Source: Pseudomonas fluorescens (GTDB lineage: Bacteria > Pseudomonadota > Gammaproteobacteria > Pseudomonadales > Pseudomonadaceae). Taken from it: a stretch of DNA of 64,000 nucleotides. Below, one piece after another: positions 18,242-26,249 of the stretch. Position 1 is the stretch's first letter; every line of letters starts with the position of its first letter. The DNA is taken from positions 1 to 64,000 of the forward strand of contig NZ_JSAK01000003.1 of NCBI RefSeq assembly GCF_000802965.1. Direction: 5' to 3'. A program made the position numbers and the translations under genes. The notes beneath the pieces are model-generated. The model saw only the letters and a list, made by a program, of their open reading frames with translations, was not told the origin of the DNA and did not search any database.

Positions 18242-19546
18242 TCAAAGGTCGTGATGCAAATACTTGGCTTGCTTGGGCAGGCGCAGGCTGAACAGGAACG
18301 CGATCGCCATCATCACCGTCACGTACCAGTAGAAGGAGTTCTCCATGCCCACGGCTTTGAGGCTCAGGGCCACATATTCCGCCGAACCGCCAAAGATCGC
18401 ATTCGCTACCGCATAAGCCAGGCCGACGCCCAGTGCGCGCACTTCTGGCGGGAACATTTCGGCTTTTACCAGGCCGCTGATCGAGGTGTAGAAACTGACG
18501 ATGGCCAGCGCCACAGTAATCAATACAAAGGCCAGGAACGGACTGCTGACGCTTTTCAGGCTCAGCAGAATCGGCACGGTGCACAGCGTACCGAGGGCAC
18601 CGAACCACAGCATCGAATTACGTCGGCCGATCTTGTCCGCGAGCATGCCGAAGATCGGCTGCATGCACATATAAAGGAACAGCGCGCCGGTCATGATGTA
18701 ACTGGCGGTCTTGGCGTGCATGCCGGCGGTGTTCACCAGGTATTTCTGCATGTACGTGGTGAAGGTGTAGAAAATCAGCGAGCCACCGGCGGTGTAGCCG
18801 AGCACGGTGATGAACGCGGCCTTATGGTCGCGGAACAATGCACGGATGCTGCCGGCGTCCTTGTTTTCGCGCATTTCCTTGCTGGTGGTTTCTTTCAGCG
18901 AACGACGCAGGAACAGCGAAATCAACGCCGCCACCGCACCGACCACGAACGGAATCCGCCAGCCGTAAGCGCGCAGTTCATCCTCGCTGAGGAACTGTTG
19001 CAGGACCACCACCAGCGACACCGCCAGCAATTGCCCGCCAATCAGGGTCACGTACTGGAACGAGGCGAAGAAACCGCGCTGGCCCTTGAGGGCGACTTCG
19101 CTCATGTAGGTCGCGGTGGTGCCGTACTCGCCGCCCACCGACAGGCCCTGGAGCAAGCGGGCGAACAGCAGCATGATCGGCGCCCAGACCCCGATGTCCT
19201 TGTAGGTCGGCAGGCAGGCGATGAGCAACGAGCCGAAGCACATCATCAGAATCGAGATCAGCATCGAATTCTTGCGCCCGTGCTTGTCCGCGACACGGCC
19301 GAAGATCCAGCCGCCAATCGGTCGCATCAGGAACCCGGCGGCAAACACGCCTGCGGTGTTGACCAGCTGCACCGTGGGGTTGTCAGAGGGGAAAAAGGCC
19401 GGCGCAAAATAGATCGCACAGAAGGCGTAGACATAGAAGTCGAACCATTCGACCAGGTTGCCGGACGAAGCGCCGACAATCGCGAAGATCCGCTTGTTGC
19501 GCTCTTCGCCGGTGTAGAGAGGTTCTGTAGCTGTAGTTGTTGTCAT
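18242..19546 (-). CDS. pcaT: MFS dicarboxylate transporter PcaT
   Basis: The 434-residue protein is in the metabolite:H+ symporter (KgtP/ShiA-like) family. Twelve helices are predicted; the family motif [17 protein letters not shown] near residues 77-93 and [13 protein letters not shown] near 129-141 are intact. In P. putida PcaT supports uptake of beta-ketoadipate or a related dicarboxylate. The gene starts the pcaT-B-D-C run; an inverted REP pair separates it from pcaG. Substrate is from synteny, not from sequence. Confidence 0.88.
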   Translation of the reverse strand: MTTTTATEPLYTGEERNKRIFAIVGASSGNLVEWFDFYVYAFCAIYFAPAFFPSDNPTVQLVNTAGVFAAGFLMRPIGGWIFGRVADKHGRKNSMLISILMMCFGSLLIACLPTYKDIGVWAPIMLLFARLLQGLSVGGEYGTTATYMSEVALKGQRGFFASFQYVTLIGGQLLAVSLVVVLQQFLSEDELRAYGWRIPFVVGAVAALISLFLRRSLKETTSKEMRENKDAGSIRALFRDHKAAFITVLGYTAGGSLIFYTFTTYMQKYLVNTAGMHAKTASYIMTGALFLYMCMQPIFGMLADKIGRRNSMLWFGALGTLCTVPILLSLKSVSSPFLAFVLITVALAIVSFYTSISGLVKAEMFPPEVRALGVGLAYAVANAIFGGSAEYVALSLKAVGMENSFYWYVTVMMAIAFLFSLRLPKQAKYLHHDL

Positions 19547-19620
19547 TGGTTTTCACTCAATAGGGACAGTGAGAGTCTAGACATACTTTGCAACAGTCCC
19601 GTTCCGCAGATCCATAAGCC

Positions 19621-19710
19621 TGTAGGAGCCGGCTTGCTGGCGATAGCGGTGTGTCATTCAACATCGATGACACTGAACCACCGTGATCGCCAGCAAGCCG
19701 GCTCCTACAG
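19621..19710. repeat. Inverted REP pair (GGAGCCGGCTTGCTGGCGAT type)
   Basis: TGTAGGAGCCGGCTTGCTGG opens one arm and CCAGCAAGCCGGCTCCTACA closes the other. It sits between pcaG and pcaT, inside a run of same-strand genes, so it may separate two transcripts or stabilise the upstream one. Confidence 0.92.
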
Positions 19711-19724
19711 GTTGCGGTGTTCGA

Positions 19725-20291
19725 TCAATAATCGAAGAACACCGTCTCGGCATCAGTGCCCTGCAGAATCACATTCCACTGATAGACACCGCTCGCATCC
19801 TTCTTGGCCAGCAAGGTATCGCGACGCTCGGCCGGAACGCATTCCAGCAACGGGTCCGACACGTTGGCCGGTTCGCCATCGAAGTAAATCCGCGTCAGCA
19901 GGTGCTTGACCAAGCCACGGGCAAACACCAGCACCACCAGGTGCGGTGCCTGAGTTGTACCTTTCAGGCCTTCCACAGTACCCGGTTTGATCGTGGTGAA
20001 ACGGAAACGCCCTTCGGCGTCCACCGGCACCCGGCCAAAACCTTCGAAGTTCGGGTCCAGAGGTTTTTCCTGGTCGTCTTCGGGGTGGTCGTACTTGCCG
20101 GCCGCGTTGGCCTGCCAGACTTCCAGCATCGCATCGTTAACAACGTCGCCATTGCCATCCACCACTTGCCCGGTGATCGCCACGCGCTCGCCCAGGGTTT
20201 GCTCGACGGTCAGGTCTTCGCGGTTCAGCCAGGTCAGGCCGATGTGGTAGTACGGCCCGACGGTGTGGGACGTGGTCGCAGTCAGCGTCAT
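19725..20291 (-). CDS. pcaG: Protocatechuate 3,4-dioxygenase alpha subunit PcaG
   Basis: The 188-residue subunit pairs with PcaH in the intradiol dioxygenase that opens protocatechuate to beta-carboxy-cis,cis-muconate. It has TVGPYYHIGLTW near residues 10-21 and the shared intradiol core DAMLEVWQANAAGKYDHPED (about 53-72), but lacks the Tyr/His iron ligands that the beta subunit carries, as expected. I start at the ATG at 20289-20291, one base after the pcaH stop; the longer frame to 20357 runs back into pcaH. Translation is coupled to pcaH. Confidence 0.95.
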   Translation of the reverse strand: MTLTATTSHTVGPYYHIGLTWLNREDLTVEQTLGERVAITGQVVDGNGDVVNDAMLEVWQANAAGKYDHPEDDQEKPLDPNFEGFGRVPVDAEGRFRFTTIKPGTVEGLKGTTQAPHLVVLVFARGLVKHLLTRIYFDGEPANVSDPLLECVPAERRDTLLAKKDASGVYQWNVILQGTDAETVFFDY

Positions 20292-20292
20292 C

Positions 20293-20997
20293 TTATTTCT
20301 CCATCGGCGTGGCATCGCGGCCGCGCAAAACGATGTCCCAACGATAACCGAGGGCATAGGAAGGGATGGTTTTTTCCAGGTCGAAGCTGGCGATCAAACG
20401 CTCTTTGGCGCCGGTATCGGGCACGCAGTTGTAGATCGGGTCATACGCCAGCAGCGGGTCACCGGGGAAATACATCTGCGTGACCAGGCGCGTCAGGATG
20501 CTTGGCCCGAACAGCGAGAAATGGATATGCGCCGGGCGCCAGGCGTTGTGGTGGTTACCCCACGGATAGGCGCCAGGCTTGATGGTCTGGAACTGATACC
20601 AGCCATCGGCGTCGGTCACGGTGCGGCCAGTGCCGGTGAAGTTCGGGTCCAGCGGCGCGTCGTGCAGGTCGCGGGCATGGTTGTAGCGACCGGCGGCGTT
20701 GGCCTGCCAGATCTCCACCAGAATCCCCGGCACCGGCAGACCGTTCTCGTCCAGCACACGGCCGTGAACGATGATGCGTTCGCCCTGCGGTTCGCCTTCG
20801 TGCTGGGCGGTCAGGTCGTGGTCCTTCTCATTGATGCGCTCGGCGCCAATGGTCGGACCGGTGATTTCCGACAACGAATGCGGCAAGAACACCAACGGCT
20901 TGGACGGCGAGCGCAGGTTGGTGGATTGGTAGGTCGGGTGCAGGTACGGAGGCTGAGTGCCTTCCTGCGGGCGACGGTAACCAGGTTTGTCAGTCAT
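20293..20997 (-). CDS. pcaH: Protocatechuate 3,4-dioxygenase beta subunit PcaH
   Basis: The 234-residue catalytic subunit binds the non-haem Fe(III). The four ligands are in place: Tyr105 (AAGRYNH), Tyr144 (PGAYPW), His157 and His159 (RPAHIHF), with spacing identical to the structurally known enzyme (39, 13 and 2 residues). An N-terminal intersubunit arm (PPYLHPTYQSTNLRSP) is present. It follows pcaF by 38 bases and precedes pcaG. In P. putida KT2440 pcaHG is elsewhere as I recall, so its place between pcaF and pcaT here is a lineage difference. Confidence 0.96.
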   Translation of the reverse strand: MTDKPGYRRPQEGTQPPYLHPTYQSTNLRSPSKPLVFLPHSLSEITGPTIGAERINEKDHDLTAQHEGEPQGERIIVHGRVLDENGLPVPGILVEIWQANAAGRYNHARDLHDAPLDPNFTGTGRTVTDADGWYQFQTIKPGAYPWGNHHNAWRPAHIHFSLFGPSILTRLVTQMYFPGDPLLAYDPIYNCVPDTGAKERLIASFDLEKTIPSYALGYRWDIVLRGRDATPMEK

Positions 20998-21035
20998 GAA
21001 GCGTTCCTCAGTTTCTTATTAGTCGGCAGAGCGCG

Positions 21036-22238
21036 TCAGACGCGCTCGATCGCCAAGGCCAGACCTTGGCCGACACCGACGCACATGGTCGCCAGACCTT
21101 TCTTGCCACCGGTTTTTTCCAGCTGATGCAACGCGGTCAGTACCAGGCGTGCACCGCTCATGCCCAACGGGTGACCCAAGGCAATCGCGCCACCGTTCGG
21201 GTTGACCTGGGGGGCGTCGTCGGCAATCCCCAGCTCGCGCAGCACTGCCAAGCCTTGGCTGGCGAAGGCTTCATTGAGTTCGATCACGTCGAAATCGCTG
21301 ACGGCCAGGCCGAGGCGTTCGGTCAGTTTACGCACCGCTGGCACCGGGCCAATGCCCATGACGCGCGGAGCGACACCGGCACTCGACATGCCCAGCACTT
21401 TGGCGCGAGCGGTCAGACCGTGTTTCTTTACGGCTTCAGCCGAAGCCAGGATCAACGCCGCCGCACCGTCGTTAACGCCGGAGGCGTTGCCCGCGGTGAC
21501 GGTTTTGTCCGGGCCGTTGACCGGTTTCAGTTTGGTCAGGGCTTCGAGGGTGGTGTCGGCGCGAGGATGTTCATCCTGGCTGACGACGGTTTCACCCTTC
21601 TTGTGGGCAATGCGCACTTCGACGATTTCTTCGGCGAAAAATCCGGCGGCTTGCGCCACGGCCGTGCGCTGCTGACTGCGCAGTGCGAAAGCGTCCTGAT
21701 CCTCGCGGGAAACTTCGTAATCGTCAGCCACGTTGTCGGCGGTCTGCGGCATCGCGTCGACGCCGTACTGGGCTTTCATTAACGGGTTGATGAAGCGCCA
21801 GCCGATGGTGGTGTCTTCGAGCTTCATGTTGCGCGAGAACGCGGCGTCAGCCTTGCCCATCACGAACGGCGCGCGGGACATCGACTCAACGCCACCGGCA
21901 ATCGCCAGCTCCATTTCGCCACTGGCGATAGCGCGGAACGCGGTGCCGATGGCGTCCATGCCCGAAGCGCAGAGGCGGTTGAGGGTCACGCCAGGAATGG
22001 TTTCCGGCAAACCGGCCAGCAGCAGCGCCATGCGCGCCACGTTACGGTTGTCTTCGCCGGCCTGGTTGGCGCAGCCGAGGAACACCTCGTCCACGGCGTT
22101 CCAGTCGACCGACGGGTTACGCTCCATCAGCGCCTTGATCGGCACGGCGGCCAGGTCGTCAGCGCGTACCGTCGACAGGCCACCGCCGAAACGGCCGATG
22201 GGGGTACGAATTGCGTCGCAGATATAAACGTCACGCAT
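21036..22238 (-). CDS. pcaF: 3-oxoadipyl-CoA thiolase PcaF
   Basis: The 400-residue thiolase cleaves beta-ketoadipyl-CoA to succinyl-CoA and acetyl-CoA, the last step of the pathway. Active-site residues are seen: Cys90 in LNRLCASGMD, His in NPNGGAIALGHPLGMSGAR near 350, and the second Cys in MCVGVGQG near 386. Two ATGs are adjacent; GGAG lies 7 bases from the second (22238) and only 4 from the first (22241), so I use the second, which also gives the family length. It leads a pcaF-H-G run with PcaR-type sites upstream. Confidence 0.95.
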   Translation of the reverse strand: MRDVYICDAIRTPIGRFGGGLSTVRADDLAAVPIKALMERNPSVDWNAVDEVFLGCANQAGEDNRNVARMALLLAGLPETIPGVTLNRLCASGMDAIGTAFRAIASGEMELAIAGGVESMSRAPFVMGKADAAFSRNMKLEDTTIGWRFINPLMKAQYGVDAMPQTADNVADDYEVSREDQDAFALRSQQRTAVAQAAGFFAEEIVEVRIAHKKGETVVSQDEHPRADTTLEALTKLKPVNGPDKTVTAGNASGVNDGAAALILASAEAVKKHGLTARAKVLGMSSAGVAPRVMGIGPVPAVRKLTERLGLAVSDFDVIELNEAFASQGLAVLRELGIADDAPQVNPNGGAIALGHPLGMSGARLVLTALHQLEKTGGKKGLATMCVGVGQGLALAIERV

Positions 22239-22363
22239 CATGCTTCTCCGGGCTTCGAGATCACGCAGGGCGGGCTCCCGTTTGTTATTTCGACGTAGTA
22301 AAAAAGGCGCCGATGCGCAGCGCCGTAATGGTTAAAGATTAAGCTCCCGGCACAGGTCAAACA

Positions 22364-22397
22364 ATTCGATAATCGACTGAGCGTTCGCTTATCGAAC
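22364..22397 (-). promoter_or_regulatory. PcaR-type boxes upstream of pcaF
   Basis: TTCGATAATCG (22365-22375) and GTTCGCTTATCGAAC (22383-22397) lie in inverted orientation, about 125-160 bases before pcaF. The second reads GTTCGATAAGCGAAC on the pcaF strand. They resemble the PcaR boxes found before the porin, pcaK and pcaR. Confidence 0.6.
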
Positions 22398-22430
22398 ACA
22401 TTGTTGTCTGGCTATCGTTTTGTCGCCTGC

Positions 22431-22506
22431 AAAAGATCGCAGCATGGGGCAGCTCCTACAGGTGTACACATTCCTCTGTAGGAGCTGCCGAAGGCTGCGA
22501 TCTTTT
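22431..22506. repeat. Inverted REP pair (GCTGCCGAAGGCTGCGATC type)
   Basis: AAAAGATCGCAGC at 22431 and GCTGCGATCTTTT ending at 22506 are the outer ends, with GGCAGCTCCTACAG/CTGTAGGAGCTGCC inside. It is just downstream of pcaK. Confidence 0.9.
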
Positions 22507-22511
22507 CCTAA

Positions 22512-23858
22512 TCAGGTCGCATCCGCGTGACTGACCAAACCCTTGATCAGCACCGCCGCCGTCGCCAATGCGGCCGGAATCACCAGTGCCGTCAGCACTT
22601 GCTCGAAATTCCAGCCCAGGCCCAGCAGAGTCGCGCCCATCCACGCACCGAGGATCGCGCCGAAGCGGCCAATCCCGAGCATCCATGACACACCAGTGGC
22701 GCGCCCTTGAGTCGGATAGAACCGTGCCGCCAGCGAAGGCATTGCCGATTGCGCACCGTTGACGCACATACCGGCCACCAGCACCAAAGTCGCCAGAATG
22801 GTGATGTTGCCCAAGCTCTGCCCTACCGCGTAGGCAAACACCCCGGCCAACAGGTAAAAAGTGCCGATGACCTTGTGCGGATTAAACCGGTCCATCGCCC
22901 AACCCACGCCCACCGCGCTCAATACGCCGCCGAACTGGAACAATGCACCGATAAACGCCGCTTGTTCCATGCTCGCGCCACTGTCACGCATCAGGGTCGG
23001 CAGCCAACTGGTCAGCAGGTAAACGATCACCAGGCCCATGAAGTAGGTCAGCCACAACAGCAAGGTGCCGACGCTGTAGGTACCGGAGAAGATCACCGCA
23101 AACACGTTGCGCGCCTTCACGGTTTTCTGTTCCGGCACGCTGAAGCTTGATGCCTGGGCCACCACCGTCGGATCGATTGGCGCCAGCGTCTTGCGTACTT
23201 TGTCGGTGCCGCGATTACGGACGACAAGGAAACGCGCCGACTCCGGCAGCCAGAACAGCAAAACCACGGTGAGGATCAACGGCAGAATCCCGCCGATCAG
23301 CAGCAGACTGTGCCAGCCGAAGGCCGGAATCAGTTTCGCTGAAATGAATCCGCCACCGGCCATGCCCAGGTTGAAGCCGCAGAACATGCTGGTCACCAGC
23401 AGGGACTTCTTGCGCTCCGGGGTGTATTCCGACAGCAGCGTCGTGGCGTTCGGCATACCGGCACCCAGCCCAAGTCCGGTCAGAAAGCGCAGGACCAACA
23501 ACTGGTCGACGTTGGTGCTGTACGCGGAAGCCAGACTGAAGGCGCCGAACAGAAACACCGCCCCCACCAGTACGACTTTTCGCCCAAAGCGGTCAGCCAA
23601 CGGACCGGAACCCAGTGCACCGAAGACCATGCCAATCAACGCTGCACTCATCACCGGGCCAAGACTGGCGCGATCGATGCCCCAATCCTGGGACAGCGCA
23701 GGTGCGATAAAACCCATGGCCGCCGTGTCGAGGCCATCGAGGAACACAATCAGGAAACACAGGATCACCACTCGCCACTGGTAGCGCGAAATGGGTTGGG
23801 CGTTGATGAAGGACTGCACGTCGAGGCAGTTTCCTACAGCAGACTGAGGCTGATTCAT
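22512..23858 (-). CDS. pcaK: 4-hydroxybenzoate/protocatechuate transporter PcaK
   Basis: The 448-residue protein is an aromatic acid:H+ symporter (AAHS) of the MFS. Helix 1 carries the essential DGxD motif (LDGLDTAAMGF, about residues 40-50), the helix 2-3 loop has GPLADRFGRKVVL (about 84-96) and the helix 8-9 loop has GWAMDRFNPHKV, the duplicated motif A. In P. putida PcaK also acts as a chemoreceptor helper for aromatic acids. It lies between pcaR (285-base gap with a PcaR box) and pcaF. Confidence 0.93.
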   Translation of the reverse strand: MNQPQSAVGNCLDVQSFINAQPISRYQWRVVILCFLIVFLDGLDTAAMGFIAPALSQDWGIDRASLGPVMSAALIGMVFGALGSGPLADRFGRKVVLVGAVFLFGAFSLASAYSTNVDQLLVLRFLTGLGLGAGMPNATTLLSEYTPERKKSLLVTSMFCGFNLGMAGGGFISAKLIPAFGWHSLLLIGGILPLILTVVLLFWLPESARFLVVRNRGTDKVRKTLAPIDPTVVAQASSFSVPEQKTVKARNVFAVIFSGTYSVGTLLLWLTYFMGLVIVYLLTSWLPTLMRDSGASMEQAAFIGALFQFGGVLSAVGVGWAMDRFNPHKVIGTFYLLAGVFAYAVGQSLGNITILATLVLVAGMCVNGAQSAMPSLAARFYPTQGRATGVSWMLGIGRFGAILGAWMGATLLGLGWNFEQVLTALVIPAALATAAVLIKGLVSHADAT

Positions 23859-24125
23859 TTTTTATTCCACGCAAAAACGCAGTCGAACAGATGCCAGCCA
23901 GCGATCAGGCTGTCACAAGAAAGGGGATGTCGGGATCAGGCGATCCGGTTCCGGCAGAGATTCCGGGGAGAACAGCGACAGTCGGGGAATGTGCGCATGG
24001 GGGTGCCTCGTTTCATTATTATGGGGTCGTCGTCCGGTGCCGGATCGAAATCGACAGCGCCGGAAAACGCTGCCGCGACATTAATGAGCCAAGGGAAAGA
24101 GCGTCAATTCAGCAAACGCGACTCT

Positions 24126-24140
24126 GTGCGATTATCGAAC
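24126..24140 (-). promoter_or_regulatory. PcaR-type box between pcaR and pcaK
   Basis: On the gene strand this reads GTTCGATAATCGCAC. It begins only 3 bases past the pcaR stop and is about 270 bases before pcaK, so it probably controls pcaK, possibly with a long leader. Confidence 0.6.
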
Positions 24141-24143
24141 ACC

Positions 24144-24986
24144 TTAGGTAAACAACTGCGTACTGAGATCGCGACTGGCACTCAACAGACCGGGCAGGAA
24201 GCGCTGCTCCAGTTCATTGCGGCTGACCCGTCCGGCATGGGTACTGACGTTGAGGGCTGCCACCACCTGACCGGAAGCGTCGTACACCGGAACGGCAATC
24301 GAGCGTAGTCCTTGCTCCAGTTCCTGATCGACGATGCACCAGCCTTGTTGCCGTACTTCTTGCAGGCATTCGAGCAAGGCTTCGGGGGTATGAATGGTTC
24401 GACTGGTCTTGGCTTGCAGGTCAGCGTGATCGAGATATTCGTGCAATGAAGTGTCATCCAGGGCGGCAAGCAGAATCCTGCCCATCGATGTGCAATAGGC
24501 CGGCAGACGCCCGCCCACCGAAAGATCGACCGAAATCAGGCGCTGGGTGGTCGCCGAACGGGCGATGTACAGGATGTCATCCCCTTCCAGGGTGGCCATG
24601 TTGCAGGCTTCATGCAGTTGCTCGCTCATGCGGTCCAGATAGGGCTGGGCCGAAACCGCCAGCGGCGTCGAGGACACATAGGCGTGGCCGAGGGTCAGCA
24701 CTTTGGGCAGCAACGAATACGTGCGGCCGTCCGTGGTGGCGTAACCGAGTTTGATCAGCGTGTGCAGGCAACGTCTTACAGCGGCGCGGGGAATTTCCGT
24801 ACGATGGCTGATCTGGGCAATGGTCAGGTGCCGTTTGCGCTCCTGAAACGCTTGCACCACGGCCAGTCCACGAGCCAGGGAGGTCATGAAATTCGGATCG
24901 CCGGTCAACGCCTGGATCCGCTTGGCAGGTGATGCAACGATCGGCGGTGCGACCGAAGCGAAGGAGTTGCGCAATTGATCGTTCAT
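24144..24986 (-). CDS. pcaR: IclR-family regulator PcaR
   Basis: The 280-residue activator responds to beta-ketoadipate. The winged helix-turn-helix ERKRHLTIAQISHRTEIPRAAVRRCLHTLIKLGYA (about residues 48-82) and the IclR effector domain with ATLEGDDILYIARS, GRLPAYCTSMGRILLA and WCIVDQELEQGLRSIAVPV are intact. I start at the ATG at 24986, preceded by AAAGGG; a GTG six codons upstream gives no better signal. It is divergent from the small genes at 25.5 kb and has two PcaR-type sites in its own upstream region, suggesting autoregulation. Confidence 0.94.
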   Translation of the reverse strand: MNDQLRNSFASVAPPIVASPAKRIQALTGDPNFMTSLARGLAVVQAFQERKRHLTIAQISHRTEIPRAAVRRCLHTLIKLGYATTDGRTYSLLPKVLTLGHAYVSSTPLAVSAQPYLDRMSEQLHEACNMATLEGDDILYIARSATTQRLISVDLSVGGRLPAYCTSMGRILLAALDDTSLHEYLDHADLQAKTSRTIHTPEALLECLQEVRQQGWCIVDQELEQGLRSIAVPVYDASGQVVAALNVSTHAGRVSRNELEQRFLPGLLSASRDLSTQLFT

Positions 24987-25004
24987 ATAAGGCCCTTTTC
25001 CCAC

Positions 25005-25500
25005 ACGGATCAGCGACTATTACAAGCGGCTACCGGTCCGGTACACAAGCCCGAGCCAGAGAGATCGGGCGATTATCGAACCATCGACCGATAATCGCAA
25101 TTGGCGCTTTCTGCGATTCGTCCGATTCCAAGCGGATTGCGCTGCCTGCCTTATATGTATGTGCAGATTCCAATGCCGGAGTTAAAGAGATCGATAGTTA
25201 TCCAAAGTTGTTCGACTTAAGAGCGTCAGAAAAGCATCGCGGCGATGTGACATCATCCCGCCAATTTAGTTAACGGCGAATAGTTACAGGTAAAAGACAT
25301 TCACACATCAGGACCCACTTTTAACTCTTTGACGATAGTGTTCTGTCAATCGCTCGCTATAATGCAAATTAGTAGCCACCCGGTTCCTTACTTACCGAAT
25401 GCGCTACAGGGTAGCGTGATGTTCCATCGTCGCTGCCTCCAGCAAGCGCCTGAGGCTGACTGCATTGGCATGTCACCGCGCTCGCTGAAACAGGATACTG
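25005..25500. other. Intergenic region with PcaR boxes and one promoter-like site
   Basis: About 500 bases without a gene. It holds the PcaR boxes, a small palindrome TACCGGTCCGGTA near 25031, and a perfect TATAAT at 25358-25363. TTGACG at 25329 is too far upstream (23-base gap) to be its -35. The 130 bases after TATAAT would be a leader for the small ORF at 25501. I see nothing else. Confidence 0.5.
25068..25098 (-). promoter_or_regulatory. Paired PcaR-type boxes upstream of pcaR
   Basis: GGCGATTATCGAAC (25069-25082) and CGATAATCGC (25089-25098) form an inverted pair about 85-110 bases before pcaR. The first is, on the gene strand, identical to the porin box. Confidence 0.65.
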
Positions 25501-25668
25501 ATGCTGCGTCAGCTATTTATCTCTGGTGTCGTGGCCGCCCTGCAACATGGAAGTATCGATCGCGCTGCCGTCAACGAGGCCTTCACCGGTCACGTCCTTT
25601 CGACAAGCGTGTTCGATACATTGCATGCAGCGCGTTTCACCAGAATTTATCTCAACTCAATCAGGTAG
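25501..25668 (+). CDS. Small hypothetical protein (55 aa)
   Basis: An open frame of 55 codons starts with ATG preceded by AGGA (5-base gap) and encodes [20 protein letters not shown] followed by a mixed helical stretch ending in [10 protein letters not shown]. Use of third-position G/C is moderate. It ends 4 bases before the GTG of the next gene, and its last codons supply that gene's Shine-Dalgarno-like AGG, so the pair looks like a two-gene unit. A TATAAT lies 140 bases upstream. I do not recognise the family. Conservation at the protein level is the test. Confidence 0.45.
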   Translation: MLRQLFISGVVAALQHGSIDRAAVNEAFTGHVLSTSVFDTLHAARFTRIYLNSIR

Positions 25669-25672
25669 CACT

Positions 25673-25873
25673 GTGACGAAAGACGAACTGCGCGTGGAAC
25701 TTGAGCGCCAGGAACAACGTTACAAGGAAGTTTACGGCGGGGAAGTCACCACCTACGCCGCCCAGCCCGAACCGGAACGCAAACCCTGGCGTAAACGCGC
25801 CACTGTTCAGGATCAGGTCTTCAAGCAAGAACTGGAAAAAATGGAAAAGGAACTCAAAGCCGAAGAGCCATGA
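25673..25873 (+). CDS. Conserved small charged protein (66 aa)
   Basis: The predicted 66-residue product starts at a GTG and is almost entirely charged and polar: [20 protein letters not shown] (about 3-22), a Pro/Arg stretch [12 protein letters not shown], and a terminal coil [20 protein letters not shown]. It is soluble and probably helical with coiled-coil potential. The open frame continues upstream to 25526 but those residues are not protein-like and overlap the 25501 ORF in another frame. Function is unknown. Confidence 0.6.
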   Translation: MTKDELRVELERQEQRYKEVYGGEVTTYAAQPEPERKPWRKRATVQDQVFKQELEKMEKELKAEEP

Positions 25874-26249
25874 CGGCCTCGGCTTGAATCCTCGAGGGGT
25901 CTGCGCTGACACCCGTTAAAAGCGGGATGCACAAATGTTGCCTTTTGCGCCCGCTACGAGCGGGCAGCGGCCGCCTTGCTCATCTGACAGGGTAAAAGGC
26001 TCATATCTGACCCTCCTCTCAGAAATTTCATACAAGCTTTCAAACCTCACCTTCAGGTGAGCGAAAGGCTTGCGGCATCGGCCTTTCCAAAGAAATTCAA
26101 TGACTTGCAACCCCAGGGAAAACAGCGGGGCTGAGGGCATGGCTGCAAGATAATTCGTTGAAGAATGTTACCGATGAGCAGCAAGTGCATCGATTCACTG
26201 TCTTTTCTGGCATAATCGCGCCCCCTTATGACCGGGTCAGAAAACCTTC
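25874..26249. other. Intergenic region with several hairpins before pit
   Basis: No convincing ORF. AGCGGG occurs at 25921 and 25959 and either can pair with CCCGCT at 25950-25955, giving two mutually exclusive hairpins. CTCACCT/AGGTGAG forms a 7-bp hairpin at about 26044-26059, and CCCC/GGGG pairs near 26112-26130. A CATAAT at about 26212 could be the pit -10. An unannotated small RNA is possible but not shown. Confidence 0.4.

Noticed and set aside
16850..19909. 1019-codon open frame on the plus strand over pcaB and pcaT
   Set aside because: Both covered genes are certain by motif; the antisense product is Gln/His/Arg-rich low-complexity with no fold signs.
25329..25363. TTGACG and TATAAT as one promoter
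   Set aside because: The spacing is 23 bases, too long for a sigma-70 pair; only the TATAAT is kept as a possible -10.
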